From NCBI GenBank assembly GCA_021234535.1, contig CM037843.1, forward strand, positions 18,073,911-18,137,910: 64,000 nt of DNA, given 5' to 3'. The stretch is from Stichopus chloronotus (Eukaryota; Echinodermata; Holothuroidea; Aspidochirotida; Stichopodidae). Below are positions 25,322 to 37,655 of the stretch, piece after piece. Both the position numbers and the translations under genes were made by a program. Below the pieces are notes generated by a model. The model was given only the letters and a program-made list of their open reading frames with translations. It did not search any database and was not told where the DNA came from. Position 1 is the first letter of the stretch. Each line of letters opens with the position of its first letter.

Positions 25322-25475
25322 ATCCTCACGTGACATTATACATGTGTGTCCCTCTTCTCGAGAGTACACATCCAAACCATTACGGGTACGTCTGGATATC
25401 ACGTTCTGTCCTCATCATGCAGAAAATGTCTCCTCGAGACATAATACGAGCACATGACAAGAATTCTGTGAGGAT
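25322..25475 (+). mobile_element. ATCCTCAC-ended MITE, copy 1
   Basis: Starts ATCCTCACGTGA and ends AATTCTGTGAGGAT, giving an 8-bp inverted terminal repeat. Internal landmarks are TTCTCGAGAG, AAACCATTACGG, TGGATATCAC, TCATGCAGAAAA and CTCGAGACATAATA. Similar copies lie at 26619-26769 (minus), 40916-41050 and 47001-47134. At 154 bp it is too short to encode a transposase; superfamily unknown. Confidence 0.75.
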
Positions 25476-26618
25476 AGGGTGCAGAAGGGGGACATAGATA
25501 AATACGCGTAAAGGTAGAACACCGCTTATGGAAGTAAGTTCTCTCCGCAACCAACAACGGACGTCGCCTTTACTGTTCGGGAGCGTGGTCAGTTAAAATA
25601 TGTGCAAAGACTGCTGAGGTAATACTTGTGTATCTCAAAAGTGCTTCATAACCCCCCCCCCCCCCAAAAAAAGAAAAGAAATAAGACTGGGCAAACGTAT
25701 CATTTTGCTTCTCGTTATATCACTTTCCTTTGGATTGGCATTTGTAATTCAAAATGCGTATAGCAACCCCTCGCCACGCACCTCCTTTCATTTACTAGGT
25801 CCGTCTCCCTCGAAATAGTGTACACTCGTCTTCTGTAACACTTTAACTTGTTTCAAATCTTTGCTTAGGGCAAGTATTGGGCCGAACATGTCATTACGTG
25901 TCCTACATTCATGCGAAGTGTGAAATACTTTATTACTATACCAAGTTGTAGTAACACACCTCCAGCCTGAGTTACCGACTTGGCTTCTACTTCATCGAAA
26001 GTCGTTGTAATTGGCTTATCTCGATTCAAAATCATTTTCCAGACGAGGTTGAGTTGCAATGAATTGATCGAAGAAAACGTAAAATAGCTTCTTACAAAGA
26101 GAATAAATAGATGGAAGTGTACAATTGATTTAGCTTGTATGGTGATAAACCTATACATAGGACACATAGTATCCTGTGTATCTACATCTATAAAGATAGA
26201 TATTGGTTATAGGACCCGGCCAATATTGATCATTTCGCACAAAATATGAAAAATTCATTCATTAGGCAGGTCGAATGAAGTCAAATCGGTTTAATATAAT
26301 TTTGCTTGTAATTAAACCTGTAGAGAACCAAAATTTGGTACATTTCCCACAAAGGTTCTGATATAGTGATTGCGTGCGCATGCAAAAAGTAAAATCATCG
26401 AAATTTAAAACCGAAAACATTAGTATGTCTTTTAATAGCACCATTTCGACAATTTGGGAACATAAAAATGTGACAATGTGTTAAATTCTGCCATATGATT
26501 CTGCTTTAATTCTCATAATGTAACAGCTAAAAGAGTAAAATGCGATAATTTAGTAGTTGGCAATTGACTTTCAACCTAACCACGAACTTCTGTGAAGAAG
26601 CCGATTTGAACCAACCTA
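25476..26618. other. Intergenic, nothing recognised
   Basis: Contains a C14 run at 25652-25665. The 100-codon minus frame at 25865-26167 has no recognised domain. Confidence 0.45.
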
Positions 26619-26769
26619 GTCCTCATAGAATTTCCATAATGTGCTGAAATTTTATTTCGAGAAAACGCTTTTCTGCATGATAGAACATGAGGTGACATCG
26701 AGAGATAGCGTCATGGTTAGGGTTTGTTCCTTCGATGAAACCATATTATGCATGATATCATGTGAGGAT
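26619..26769 (-). mobile_element. ATCCTCAC-ended MITE, copy 2
   Basis: On the minus strand it begins ATCCTCACATGATATCATGC at 26769 and ends near AATTCTATGAGGAC at 26619. Between are CCCTAACCATGACGCTATC, TCTCGATG, TTCTATCATGCAGAAAAG and TTTCTCGAAATAAAA, all counterparts of copy 1. The open frame at 26641-26829 on the plus strand is a chance reading through this repeat. Confidence 0.7.
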
Positions 26770-27079
26770 TGGCTGATTGGAACTATACTGGCAATGAATA
26801 TTCAGTTGGTGGAACGAGCTGAACGCTAGGCTGAAGCCGTAGTGAAATGATCAAGAAACAAGGCAGTAATTTGTTTCACTAAATACAAAAATTCACAATA
26901 GTGATAAAAAAAGCTACAACTTGAGTAACAGTATACGATACACCAGTAAGTGACACATATTGTTGGATATCCATTATTTAGGCCCTGTCTACACTTCTTG
27001 TAGTAAGGACCGTTACCGGGGATTTAAGAAAATGATTGATCTTGTTTTTGCTGTTTTATGCAGTTTCCTTTCAGTTTAA

Positions 27080-27222
27080 AGTAGTTACTGTTATTTTCAT
27101 TCAATGAATAACCTATTCCACCCATTAACAACATTCCTCATACATTTAATAATAACGAAAAAGGTAGAATCAAGCATAATCTGATCCTTCTGGATTTTCT
27201 GAAGACAAACAATCACTTTTAA
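27080..27222 (+). repeat. Dispersed repeat, copy 2
   Basis: Collinear with 7131-7276 in MRPL11 intron 3, with scattered substitutions and small indels. AGTAGTTACTGTTATTTTCA, TCAAGCATAATCTGATCCTT and CAATCACTTTTAA are the clearest matches. Confidence 0.65.
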
Positions 27223-27542
27223 TTAACTCACAATTCCCTTGTGTTGATTTACATGATTTACATACGTGTGCAAAGTTGTCATGTACTTGACATGATGTTC
27301 GTCGTGCTTGGGCCACCGCAGCTGACAGATAAGCTGTTCGAGGAAGCTGTGTCATGATGATGATGATGAACCCTTCGAATTGTTGAGGTAATTTGAATTT
27401 ATCTTAGCTACTCTTCCAGAGAGAAAATCATTTCAGTAGTGAAGTTTGATACGAAGGTAGATAAAACACTGACATTTCACATTGACCTAGGTAGCTGTTG
27501 TTACAGGCCCGTAGCCAAGGGAGGTTCGGGGGGTTCGTGCTA

Positions 27543-27575
27543 CTAGATAGGTGTTCATGATGAACACCTATCTAG
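27543..27575. repeat. 33-nt palindrome inside the MITE
   Basis: Two 16-nt arms, CTAGATAGGTGTTCAT and ATGAACACCTATCTAG, are perfect inverted complements separated by a single G. No mismatches. Confidence 0.95.
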
Positions 27576-27761
27576 TGGCGGCGATGAAAGATGAAAAGTG
27601 TGGGGGGCTGAAGGTTTGTTCAACCCCCAATATTTTTCCAAGTGTTCCAAGAAGCAAGGAGAATTTCGAAATGATGAATGAACTTCTTCTTGCTTAAAGA
27701 ACTCGGGAAGTGCCGTTTCCGGTCATCTGGAGGGTTTGAAAAGCCGAAATTTTCCTTGTAC

Positions 27762-27791
27762 GCTCCGCGCCAACCGATGGTGGCGCTCCGC
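27762..27791 (-). repeat. Hairpin-core dispersed repeat, copy inside the MITE
   Basis: On the minus strand it reads GCGGAGCGCCACC, then ATCGGTTGGCGCGGAGC, nearly identical to 34055-34084. Being inside clear terminal repeats, this copy suggests the core belongs to a DNA transposon family. Confidence 0.75.
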
Positions 27792-27840
27792 TCAGATAGT
27801 CGACGAACCCCCGCTGGGTAAAAGCTGGCTACGGGCCTGT

Positions 27841-29352
27841 GTCAGACGACTTACCGTCCGCAAGTGAAAAAGAACTAAACTAATAGCCTAAAGTGTCTGA
27901 CGTTAAAACGAGAAACTGAACTTGTTACTTCCATATTACACTCCTGCCACGTTAAATACCATGTCAAGATGCTTGTGTTTGGAGTTTATTATTTTTGTGG
28001 TAGTGGCTAGGCTAGCATGATTGTGTCATGGATATATATATATATTTTTTTTTCTAACATGCTGGTATATATCACCGTTACTATGGTGCCATGAAGAATT
28101 CCCATCCCATAATGCCGTCCTGATGACTTTTCAGACATAGTGGTAAGATGGCGACATCACTGTCATAACGTCAGTGTGATTAATACAGCTACAATGTTGA
28201 GTAAGTCACCAGTAAACAGTTTGAATCTAGACTATTTTTGCAACAGGGTTATCCGGCCTCATATACAGATTTTTTCCAAACATTTCTCCTGAAATTTTGA
28301 ATAAAGGTATTTTTTTCAGTCAAAGTTCTATTTAATTGCACTTGAGATTCCTATAACTGGACTGGTTTTCACAGACCATTTAGTATAAAACCTGACTACA
28401 GTCGCTCAAGTTGTAGAACGCCCTCTCTCTCGCTTTATAAACACTCCACAGTCGAGCCATGTGGGAAACAAGAACACGGAGATTAGTTTTTTGGAAAGTT
28501 ACCTCGGGCTGCGTTTAACAAATAGATCGAGTTTATGAACCAGCGTAAAATGCTTTATGAAGGAAATAAGTAACAATAAATTTAAAGAATTTAATACTTT
28601 TTGATTTATTATAAGTTACAAAATAGAAGCTAAAAGAGGGGCAAAATACAAACTGGCTTATGGCACGACACGTTTACATAAAAACGGAATTACTTTTGGA
28701 GTACAAAATGCGTGGGTGAGATAAATCTGTTTTCACCCAGGGCAACGAAGGGGGTTCTGTTTTTAAAAAGAGGGTAGAAAAATGCAGTTATATTTTTCAT
28801 ATGTTGATGTTAGAAAACTGCCCTTGAAGAGAAGGGAACGAACATGGCCTTAATTTTTCATCATGTCATAAACTAGTATTGAAAAAAGAAAAATTGAAGG
28901 TCATTTGCATTGTGTTAAAACATTAATCAGACCATAACGTGTCATCTTATAACGATGTAGGCGCCCTTTGAATAGACCATTAGCACGCACCCATTGGACG
29001 TTAGTGTAGGAAACTATAAATCGATTGTAAAAGGTTGAAATGTTATCATGTAATAATTCCTACACTGGAGAAATATGTTTCAGAGCCTGAAAAGGTTTGT
29101 TCTATTCAACTTCTCAAGGTTTCCTCTTCAATAAACATTACTCCAAAAATTATCCCTTTAGTATCCGCACTTCCGCGTTGTAAATTTCTACCGAAGACAT
29201 ATTGCAGAGGTAACTGTGGAAAAGTTTGCTTGTAAAACCACAGAAAAACTTTCCTCTTTGACGAAAAATTACGTAACACGCAGCAGCTCAAGTTCCAAAC
29301 ATAACGATGGTGCTCCGCTAGTCGAGTTTTCATGGCTATATACGTCATCATT
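27841..29352. other. Intergenic, nothing recognised
   Basis: A short TA run lies at about 28032-28043. Short, unrecognised frames only. Confidence 0.45.
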
Positions 29353-29589
29353 TTGAAGGGGAATTCCAGTCAAGGAACATGTCTTCTGACTTATTTAAGA
29401 CTTTTCAAACCATTTTTATTCATATTCTTGACCTTTTAAAATGAACTTCTAATGGGCAACATGATAGTTTGAACATACCATGTTGCCCATTGGAAGTTCA
29501 TTTCAAAACGTCAAGAATATGAATGAAAATGGTTTGAAATGGCTTAAACAAGTCAGAAGACGCGTTCCTTGACTGGAATTTCCCTTTAA
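29353..29589. mobile_element. Fold-back T2/Kolobok-like MITE
   Basis: Almost the whole 237 bp is one inverted repeat. The left arm has GGAATTCCAGTCAAGGAAC, GTCTTCTGACTTATTTAAG, AAACCATTTTTATTCATATT and CTTCTAATGGGCAACATG; the right arm has their complements in reverse order. The loop is about 15-20 nt near 29470. The right edge is CCCTTTAA (TTAA 29586-29589); the left edge is TTGAAGGGG, one base from TTAAAGGGG. Transcription would give a long, imperfect double-stranded hairpin. Confidence 0.85.
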
Positions 29590-32500
29590 CTGTACGGTAC
29601 AAAGGCCGTGTTGGATTGGACACAGTTTATTTCCATCCACTTGGAGAACATAGCATATAACAGAGGGACAATGATAAATGCAATGTAAATATTTACATGA
29701 TACATATTTTAATTTTGCCTTGAACATGGTCTAGATGTGATGGAAAAGGAGAAAACCTGAAGTATAATACTTATAAATTGTTTTCCACTACATAAATTGT
29801 TTTCACGATATATAGAAAAGAGGTTGTGATAACAACTCATCACTAACACCAAAAGACGACACTAGAGAACATAAGGAAAGAAAAAAAGAAGAAATCTGCA
29901 AAAGGAGGAGAGAAAAATATATTATGCCAGTACACTCTTTCAGACATCATCTACATAACCAAAGAAAGGAGATGTGAAAATTTTGTGATGACAATAACTT
30001 TTGCTTATATACCTTATTCTAAAAAGGGAAAGGGTTTTACATTGTTCAATACTGTCGTCAAGTGAATTCCATAGTTTGAATCCTGAGGTGGAAATATTCC
30101 CATAAGACTGTTATTTCACTTGATAACTGTAGTGGCGTTACATGGCACTTCACTCATTATGATATCAGTGAATGCAGATATTCTAATTAAATCAATAGTG
30201 ATACTCTATCCTCATATCATCGTAGTGATACCGGGTATACTGTCGTATATATCACACCTACAATCTTGGACAAAGAACCTTGGGACGCCCCGCCCCCCCC
30301 CCCCCCCCCCGTTCAATGTTGGTTGCAGGATTGCTGTTCAAAGTGTACATTCACTCCTTTAGCGCAACCGTCTGGAAAGGGGCTCGGGGTTTCATGTTAT
30401 CCTTTCACCTAAAATTCAGTATCATACTTGCAGTGTACAACAAAGTGTCCCAATAGTTTTGTCCAAGATTGCTTTCGTCTCCGATCTACCCTACAGGCTA
30501 CTATCCTATTGCTATTACAAAACTTGGTCGAGGAGGGTAAAACTGGATGAAACGAAAGAGAGTGAGCCTACAGAGAAGTATATAAAAATTTAAGGAAAAA
30601 TAAAATAGTAAAAAAAAAACATATCAGTGATAAGATGGTACTCTACATTCACATCACTATCATTACGTAATACTGGCTACTCTGACAACATATATCTGAT
30701 ATTGGAGATGTAGTATAACATTTATTTCGGTCTCTTTGAAAACATTTACAAAATGATTGAAAAGGAAAATATATTCAGAATATGAAAAAGAAAAGAGACT
30801 GAGGAGTTGCCAGCTGGTATTTTATTACCCTTACAAGACATGGTAGCGGAGGGTAACATGCGATAGAAATAGAGAAAATATGGAAATTACGGAAAAACCT
30901 ATACGTTACATGTCATCGTTGTGTATATACTATACAGAATGTTCGCATTCACCAACTGACCAAAGAAAAATCATTATGATAGAATGACTAACATTGAGTA
31001 ACACGGTTTACTAAAAATCCAATGTTAAGAATAATTACGAAAAATAACATATTGTGACGGTTTAGCTTTTAAATTAATGTTGATAATTACCATGTAAGAA
31101 ATTATATTGAAGACCACATAGGCGCAGAAATATGGTGCAATTACAAATATTCGTATGTGACACTGACTGTTACAATAATAGATCTACTTCTGTAGCGTCT
31201 TTTTCAGACCGAAAGCGATGCAAAAAGTCAAAATGTCACACTATTATAATGATGACCCTTTATTTGGCCAGTGAAAAATTACTCTCGGAAAAAGTAATTC
31301 TCATCTTTTAGAGTGAATATTCAGTATTCCGTTAGTCGTTCCTAATTTCATTGTTAGGAATTTGGAGAGTAAGCAAACATCAACTTTCCCCTGCAAAAAC
31401 ACACAAAACTTTTTAAGCCTTTTTCCCCGCTGTAATATTATTAATGTTATTGCCTATATTTACTAAACAACTGTGGCTGAAGCTTTTTATATTAAAATAT
31501 CTAAATCCCGACGAAAATTATATTTCCCCACACTTTTCCGACATTTCCCACTTGCCTGCCCGCTTTCCTCCCCCAATAGCACTGCCCTTATCTGAGACTC
31601 ATTTTTTCAGCACCCACCCCCACCCCTTCCGGTACCTGAAGCCGCTCCTGTCTACACGGGCTTCATTCAATACTTTCAGATTCCATACACTGCTTCAAGT
31701 TGCAGGAATGTACCTGCTATGCGACTTTACAACAATCATAAGATGGCATTTGCACACATTGTTTACCCCTGCGTTATGAAAAACAAACACCAATTTGACA
31801 CGTGTAGGTTCACAAATGCGAACGCAATTGCGTAATGTATACGTAGACGAAGCGAATCAAAGTTACAATACCATATATTGCGGTGAAAGTCAATGGTAAT
31901 AGTCAGTTGTTTCAATTACCGCAGGTCTAACTAAACAGCAGTACCTTGTACGAGTGACGTGCATTTTACTCGGAAAAGAAACTATAAAGAGACATTGAGA
32001 TGATGTCACAAACGGGATGTTTACTCTTAAAATCTCTAATCCATTGTGCTTTAGTAAAATAGGTGCATTCATTCCGCTTGAAACCCCGAATGTTTAAATT
32101 AACGGCGAGATTCTTGGTATTCTGGTTTGTTAGTGGTTTGTCTTGTAATATCTGAGATGTTGTATGTAGGAGATATGACTTCCGGTCAAGGCGTACCCCT
32201 TTTTTAACTGATTTTGCATTAATTGACGTGCCTACACAAACTTATGTCAATAATCCTTATGCATACATCCGTGTCTATCTACCCACGTACAAATCCCAAT
32301 GTTTACTCAGGGGTGTTTAGGTACATGACTCGTAGGACTAAGGACCGTACAGATCCGTCGGAATGGCATATGTTGTTTCCAGTATAAAACCTGTGAAATT
32401 GTTTTGTAAAATGTTATTTCTTAAAATTAAACTTAACCAACCCAAATTTTGGTGAATATCCTATTACCTAAACATGCGTGATGAGAAAAAGATAAACGGT

Positions 32501-33724
32501 AGTACAAACTTATTATATACGGTATCTCCGAAACATGCATTTTCTCGTAGACTTTTACACCCCCCCCCCCCCACAAAAAAATGGATCCCCAAAAAGGACC
32601 CAAAGAGAAATAGCATAAAGGTATAAATGAACAGAAAATGCAAACAAACAAAAACGCTGCCAACGGCTTATACCTTCAATACGCAGTATATAGTCGAACT
32701 TTGATATCTTTACGTCACTGTTTATTAAACAAACGATTGTAATAATTCCATGAATATATATAACCGTCATGACTGCATCCGGCCCGTATATACAAGGCAG
32801 CAGCTACACGTAGCAAAATGTATCACTTTCTACCAGAAATATGAACTAATCAAACAATACTCTGTCACGTTGCTTATGAATATTTGCATCGTTGGTATCG
32901 CCTTCCCACTTTCAATCCCCCTCCCACACACTCACAGCTGTAGGCTGTAAATTACTTGCATTATTATCAGATGAAATTATATGCTCGATATTGTAATGCG
33001 TAATCCATCACGCACTGTAGATTTCATAGAATGAACGGTTATCAACGCTTGGCCGTGCATTAACCAAGTTTAATGCACGATCGTTTAATAGTTAATGCAA
33101 TCGATACACGAGAGTGCATTATCTTGCAGTCAATGAACAACGTAAAAAATAGACCACGAAAGAAAATTTGGGTTAGTATATAACCGCATTTTTTATTGAA
33201 AAGAACCCCCCCAAAAAAAACATTTACAACATATCAGCAACGTTCGTGCGCGATAGACAAGGTACCACCATTGATTTGTGCGAGATAGCAGACGCCAAAA
33301 CCCTGTCGATCTTCGTTTTTTATTGTAGCCATCCGAAAGTGATTTTATTCTAAATATTACCGTGTTTTATCCGTGAGGTAATGCACGTCAACCTGACTGA
33401 ATTGAACCAATAGAAAGTGAGGATTCTCCCCAATGGGCTATCAGCACTCATAAGCTCTTCCGAGCTTCTTATTGTTATTCCTCATTTATATTCACCTTGT
33501 ACGTATAATTTTTGTTATTTTTCTCCAACAACAATTCTCCATCAAAATGGAGAACTGTTGATAAAAGAAATGCCTCCTCAACCTCTACCAAATCCTGTAA
33601 CCTTTGCATCAATTTGAAGAAAAAATACATTATTATCTATAAACCAGACATGGCGGCATCCTGAACAACAGAGACGATTTGGGATCAGCTTGCAAACAGA
33701 GAAAGAAGCACCTCTTGTCAGAAG
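29590..33724. other. Intergenic, nothing recognised
   Basis: C runs lie at 30293-30310 (18 C) and 32560-32572 (13 C). A 9-bp stem, GTGCATTAA / TTAATGCAC, lies at 33055-33078. The 111-codon frame at 31444-31779 is unrecognised, with mixed composition. Confidence 0.45.
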
Positions 33725-34084
33725 AGTAGCCAGGATTTTTTTTCTGAGGGGGCAAACTCGACTCATTGTCCCTATTTTGACCACCGTCCTGGGGGAGGTG
33801 TATAAGGCGAGGGATGTTCCCCTACCAAAACATAAGCCAGGATTTCAAATCAATCATTCCACAGATAGGCGTAGGAGGCATGAGGAGAGGTTTATGGGGT
33901 TGAGGCACCCCCTTGCTTAGAAAGGATCATTTTTGTCCTTCTTAGTTGCCCATGTCATAGGTAAAAAGTTAACTTTCTTCGACATCTGCACCAATGAACC
34001 TAAAATAAAGGTTAAAAAGTATTGAGGGAGCTGAGTGCCGTCAAGATCATCTAAGCGGAGCGCCACCATCGGTTAGCGCGGAGC
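33725..34084 (+). repeat. Hairpin-core repeat family, larger fragment
   Basis: Starts around AGTAGCCAGGATTTTTTTTC, reminiscent of the GTAGCCA end of the MITE at 27503. It ends with the core GCGGAGCGCCACC then ATCGGTTAGCGCGGAGC (34055-34084). The GATCATCTAA before the core resembles CTATCTACGC at 42624 and the GACTATCTGA reading of the minus strand at 27793-27802. Edges are not exact; probably a degraded relative of that MITE. Confidence 0.5.
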
Positions 34085-34140
34085 ATGCAAGAAAAAAGTC
34101 TGAATTTTCAATATGGAAGGCCAAAATGGCAAAACGAATC

Positions 34141-34328
34141 GGTAGCGGCTTGATTTTAAATGGTAGCGGCATACAATGAAGTAGTAGCGACGTGAAATGA
34201 CACAGTAGCGATGTAAAACTAAGACGTAGTCATGCAAAATGAAGTAGTAGCAATGTAAAATGAATTGCAACGGTAGGGCGTGTTTTAAAACAGTAGCCAT
34301 GTAAAATGGAACGGTAGCGGCGTGATTG
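34141..34328. repeat. Degenerate GGTAGCGGCGTGAAATGAA minisatellite
   Basis: Variants GGTAGCGGCTTGATTTTAAA, GGTAGCGGCATACAATGAAG, TAGTAGCGACGTGAAATGA, CAGTAGCGATGTAAAACTAA, TAGTAGCAATGTAAAATGAA and CGGTAGCGGCGTGATTG follow in series, about 20-23 bp each. The minus-strand frame here reads a repeated peptide and is not a gene. Confidence 0.75.
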
Positions 34329-37300
34329 TCAATTGGCGCTCTTCCAAAACCCTTAAGGCATTTTCTGGATTTGAAATATGTAAGATATATTTGTCATCAA
34401 ATCTATCTTCTGCGTAACTTGATTACATCTTATGGGGGTCAAGGTTAATTGGTCTAACGTATAGACCATAGGTCTAGGTTAAGAAAGTTCAGCCAAAATT
34501 TAGGCTCAGCTGAATGTCGTTTTGTTCTTAATTGACGGATCACCTTTTGTTGAAAAGCAGAAAATGTTTAAGCTTGTAAACCAGTTTTTATTCTCGTCGC
34601 TACAGTTTAGACATGTAGAGGCCTGGTAAGTAAAGAAGTCCTCGACATGGCTTTTTAATAGCATGAGAAATACATTAATAATTCGGTAACAATATTCTGG
34701 TGCCTCTTTAGCAGAATGAGGGTGATGCAAAACTTGCAACTAAGTGACGGCTCGGAATTCCATCAGTTGAGAAGGTTTCAGTAGGAAGTAACAATCGTCG
34801 GTATTCGACTGTATAGTCTGCGATTGCAAGAGTCCCCAACTCGACCAAAAACAGGGACAGATAACAGCATATCTAAAACCTACCAATCCGTAGTTTCGGC
34901 TACAATGTTACTATCGTGCTTAGAAAATCGAAAGAAAAAACACCATTTTATCAGTTGCAATAGTTGGAGATTTTCTTCCCTTGGGGAGCAACTATACCAA
35001 AAGCTGAGTCAAGTGAATGATCTGACATTTCCTAACTGACAAGGAGATGATAATTTTACTGGTTAATTATAACGACTACGACTAATAATCACAGTTTTCT
35101 TCGTTAGTAATTAAGAGGAATGCTAACTGAAAAGAAACGTATATTATTCGCTATCGAGGAATGTAAATGTAACGCTGTTACATCCCTATTTCAGAAGGAA
35201 GTGACGCAAGAGTTATTTCCCTATAATGCGGTTAGTATAAGGGTTTTAATTTTTTTTTTTCGTTAACATTTAATGCATCGGTTCCCTCTTTACAGTGGCG
35301 AATGCAAAATGATGGCTTAACCAATTTCTCATTCCACTTAGTAAGGAATGTAATTTAAGGTGGCTTTTCTTCAAAGGACGATGCAAGTTGGCATGTTTGA
35401 TCAATCACTGGAAAATTGTTACAAATAAAAGTTTACATTTACAAGTACACATCTGAAACAAAATTAAGAGAAATCTATAAGATATAATGATATTCCTCTC
35501 TATACGGGATGGCAACTAAAATGTACTGAGTATTTGAGTTTGCAATGCTACGGTTCTTTTGCTATTCTTATGTTAATATACTCATTTGAATATTTTCTCA
35601 TTTATTTCATGTAAAAGTCAATCAAGCAACGCCGCGATAAAACACTTTCAGTTTGTGTCTTTTCTATTGCGTTTGCCTCCGTTTATTATATGAGTTTGGT
35701 TTGTTCCTGGGACCGACGCTATAACATTCTTGATCATGCATTTTGATACTTGTCAATACGCCAAAAGCAAGACAGCGAAAATCGAAAAACGCCCTCTACA
35801 GTTGTAACACGTAGTCGCACCGCATATACAGTATTACAAAGCACTAAATATTGTTGATCATTCTAATATTTCTAGTCTTTTACGATCTTGTATCGTTTAC
35901 GCTCTCTGGATCTATGGCTTTTCTGCATGGGAAGTTTAACGCGTCGTATGATGTGCAGATTATAATGATTTTTAAAGGCACGGAACTTTCTCATTGTAGC
36001 ACAATTGGAATAGAGACTTGGAAGAAAAGGAATAAGAAGGAGCAAAAAAAAAAGGAAAAAAAAAACAGTTTCAATGGTCTAGGGAATTTTTGTTTTAGTC
36101 ATGCTTCAGCTTAAACTAAAAATGACTGTGCTGTGATTAGAATTCTGAACAGAGAAATAATATAATAAACACACAAAAATAAAAAAAGGAAAGAAAGACT
36201 TAAGATACCAATAATATTTTTTATATTTTAATACATTTGAATAACATTAAAAGGAGCGGTTATATTGTCTGATTCTATGGACATAAGCAATGATTTGCGA
36301 CGGTTTTGCAACATTACTCTACTGTGACCAGTACAAATGTACGTTTTTGCATTGAGTAAGGTTTGGAAAGGAACTCTAGTAATGTCTTCGTAGAGAAACC
36401 GCCACGACATTGTAAGCTTTACCCTACATTAATTGTGATAAGCTTCTGCCAACCCCTACCTCCCAGCTTCTCCTCCTTCAAAAAAAAAACAAAAAATACT
36501 TGTCTTATAATGATGTTAACATCTCCTAAAAAATCGTTGCATAAGTTAATGTTATGGACTTGCTAGGAAATGACCAAAAGTTAAAACATGACGAATATGA
36601 CGTGAATTGTAATCGACTTGACTCGGGCTTTTATCGGTGAGTTGTGGAAGTGTTTTGAGATGTAGAAGGCGGGAAGTAGCCTATATTGTATAGACAAACA
36701 TCAACACATGCTTAAGATTTGCACTTCTCTCAACACTACGCTATAGAGTTCTAAATATAACAGCATAAATTAGATTGACGAGTCCTGTATCTATAACTAT
36801 AGTGATTTTTTTTCATGCAATCGACACACTTCAATGAAAGATATGGCTCAACGATTAAGATGAAAAATAAATATATATATATAGTTTTTTGTATTTGACT
36901 TCTTTCCTCCTTTGTTGTCGGTTTTTGTTTTCTTCTCTTAATTCTTGTTTTGATAGACCTTCCGGATATGACAATGAGGTGGATAAAAAGCGATTTGGAG
37001 AGCTTTCGAGGTCCTTTTTTCTCATGTCCCTATAGTTTGACAGAGTGTTTACCACGTTACACTTCTGTTATAAGCTTGGGTTTTGCACACGTTTTCTGAA
37101 AGTAATTGCCCTTGACTGGCTCATCCAGAAACTCCGTACTTGCAACATCTATTTGAATAAAATTCCCTTGGTGCCTTTATCCATTCTTATGTCAGTTTTG
37201 TACATGCTTCTTAACAATGCCTTGTTGGTACACCAACAAGAGATGTATCTTTTGATATTTCAGTCCCGAAAATTTAGAATTTTTAAGTCGTGGATAAAGG

Positions 37301-37494
37301 GTACCCACCCACAAGGACACTTAGCTGAGGAATCAATGATCCGCATTGAGGCTGGATAGCCCAGAGTCTATTTCTGGCATTCAAACAGCCCTTCGTCTGT
37401 ATAACAAATCCATAGATTTGTTACGTTTCACTTGGGAGTTGCTATTCGGATACCAATTCCCTGGTTTTACATTTGTGCCTCAGTTTTGTGGTAC
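34329..37494. other. Intergenic, nothing recognised
   Basis: AT-rich. A small palindrome, ATGTAACGCTGTTACAT, lies at about 35168. A-rich runs occur at about 36043-36065. The frame at 37045-37359 is unrecognised. Confidence 0.45.
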
Positions 37495-37655
37495 TCAAGA
37501 CCGGTCTCGGTCTCAAGACCGAACTCGTGACCGGTTTCTTCCCTCGGTGTCGGTCTTCATATCTTGGTCTCGACACCCTGTGGTACCTTATCGGTCTCAG
37601 CCTCAAAGTTCTGCTTCTGGTCTGATCTTGGTCTCGGATACTGCCGATCTCTGCT
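37495..37655. repeat. Low-complexity (A)GACCG / CGGTCT-rich segment
   Basis: CAAGACCGGTCTCGGTCTCA is followed by several spaced GGTCTC, GGTCTT and TCGGTC words, many of them inverted relative to each other (AGACCGGTCT is itself a palindrome). It looks like a decayed minisatellite. The opposing 111- and 98-codon frames here are artefacts of the repeat. Confidence 0.55.

Larger units (their letters stand above)
27503..27840. mobile_element. MITE with ACAGGCCCGTAGCCA terminal inverted repeats
   Basis: Ends ACAGGCCCGTAGCCA and TGGCTACGGGCCTGT are exact inverted repeats of 15 bp. A second inverted match, GGGGGTTCG / CGAACCCCC, follows inside. The 338-bp element contains a near-perfect 33-nt palindrome (27543-27575) and a copy of the hairpin-core repeat (27762-27791). 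CAGG-type ends occur in hAT-like elements, but no 8-bp target duplication is visible, so the superfamily is open. There is no transposase. Confidence 0.8.
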
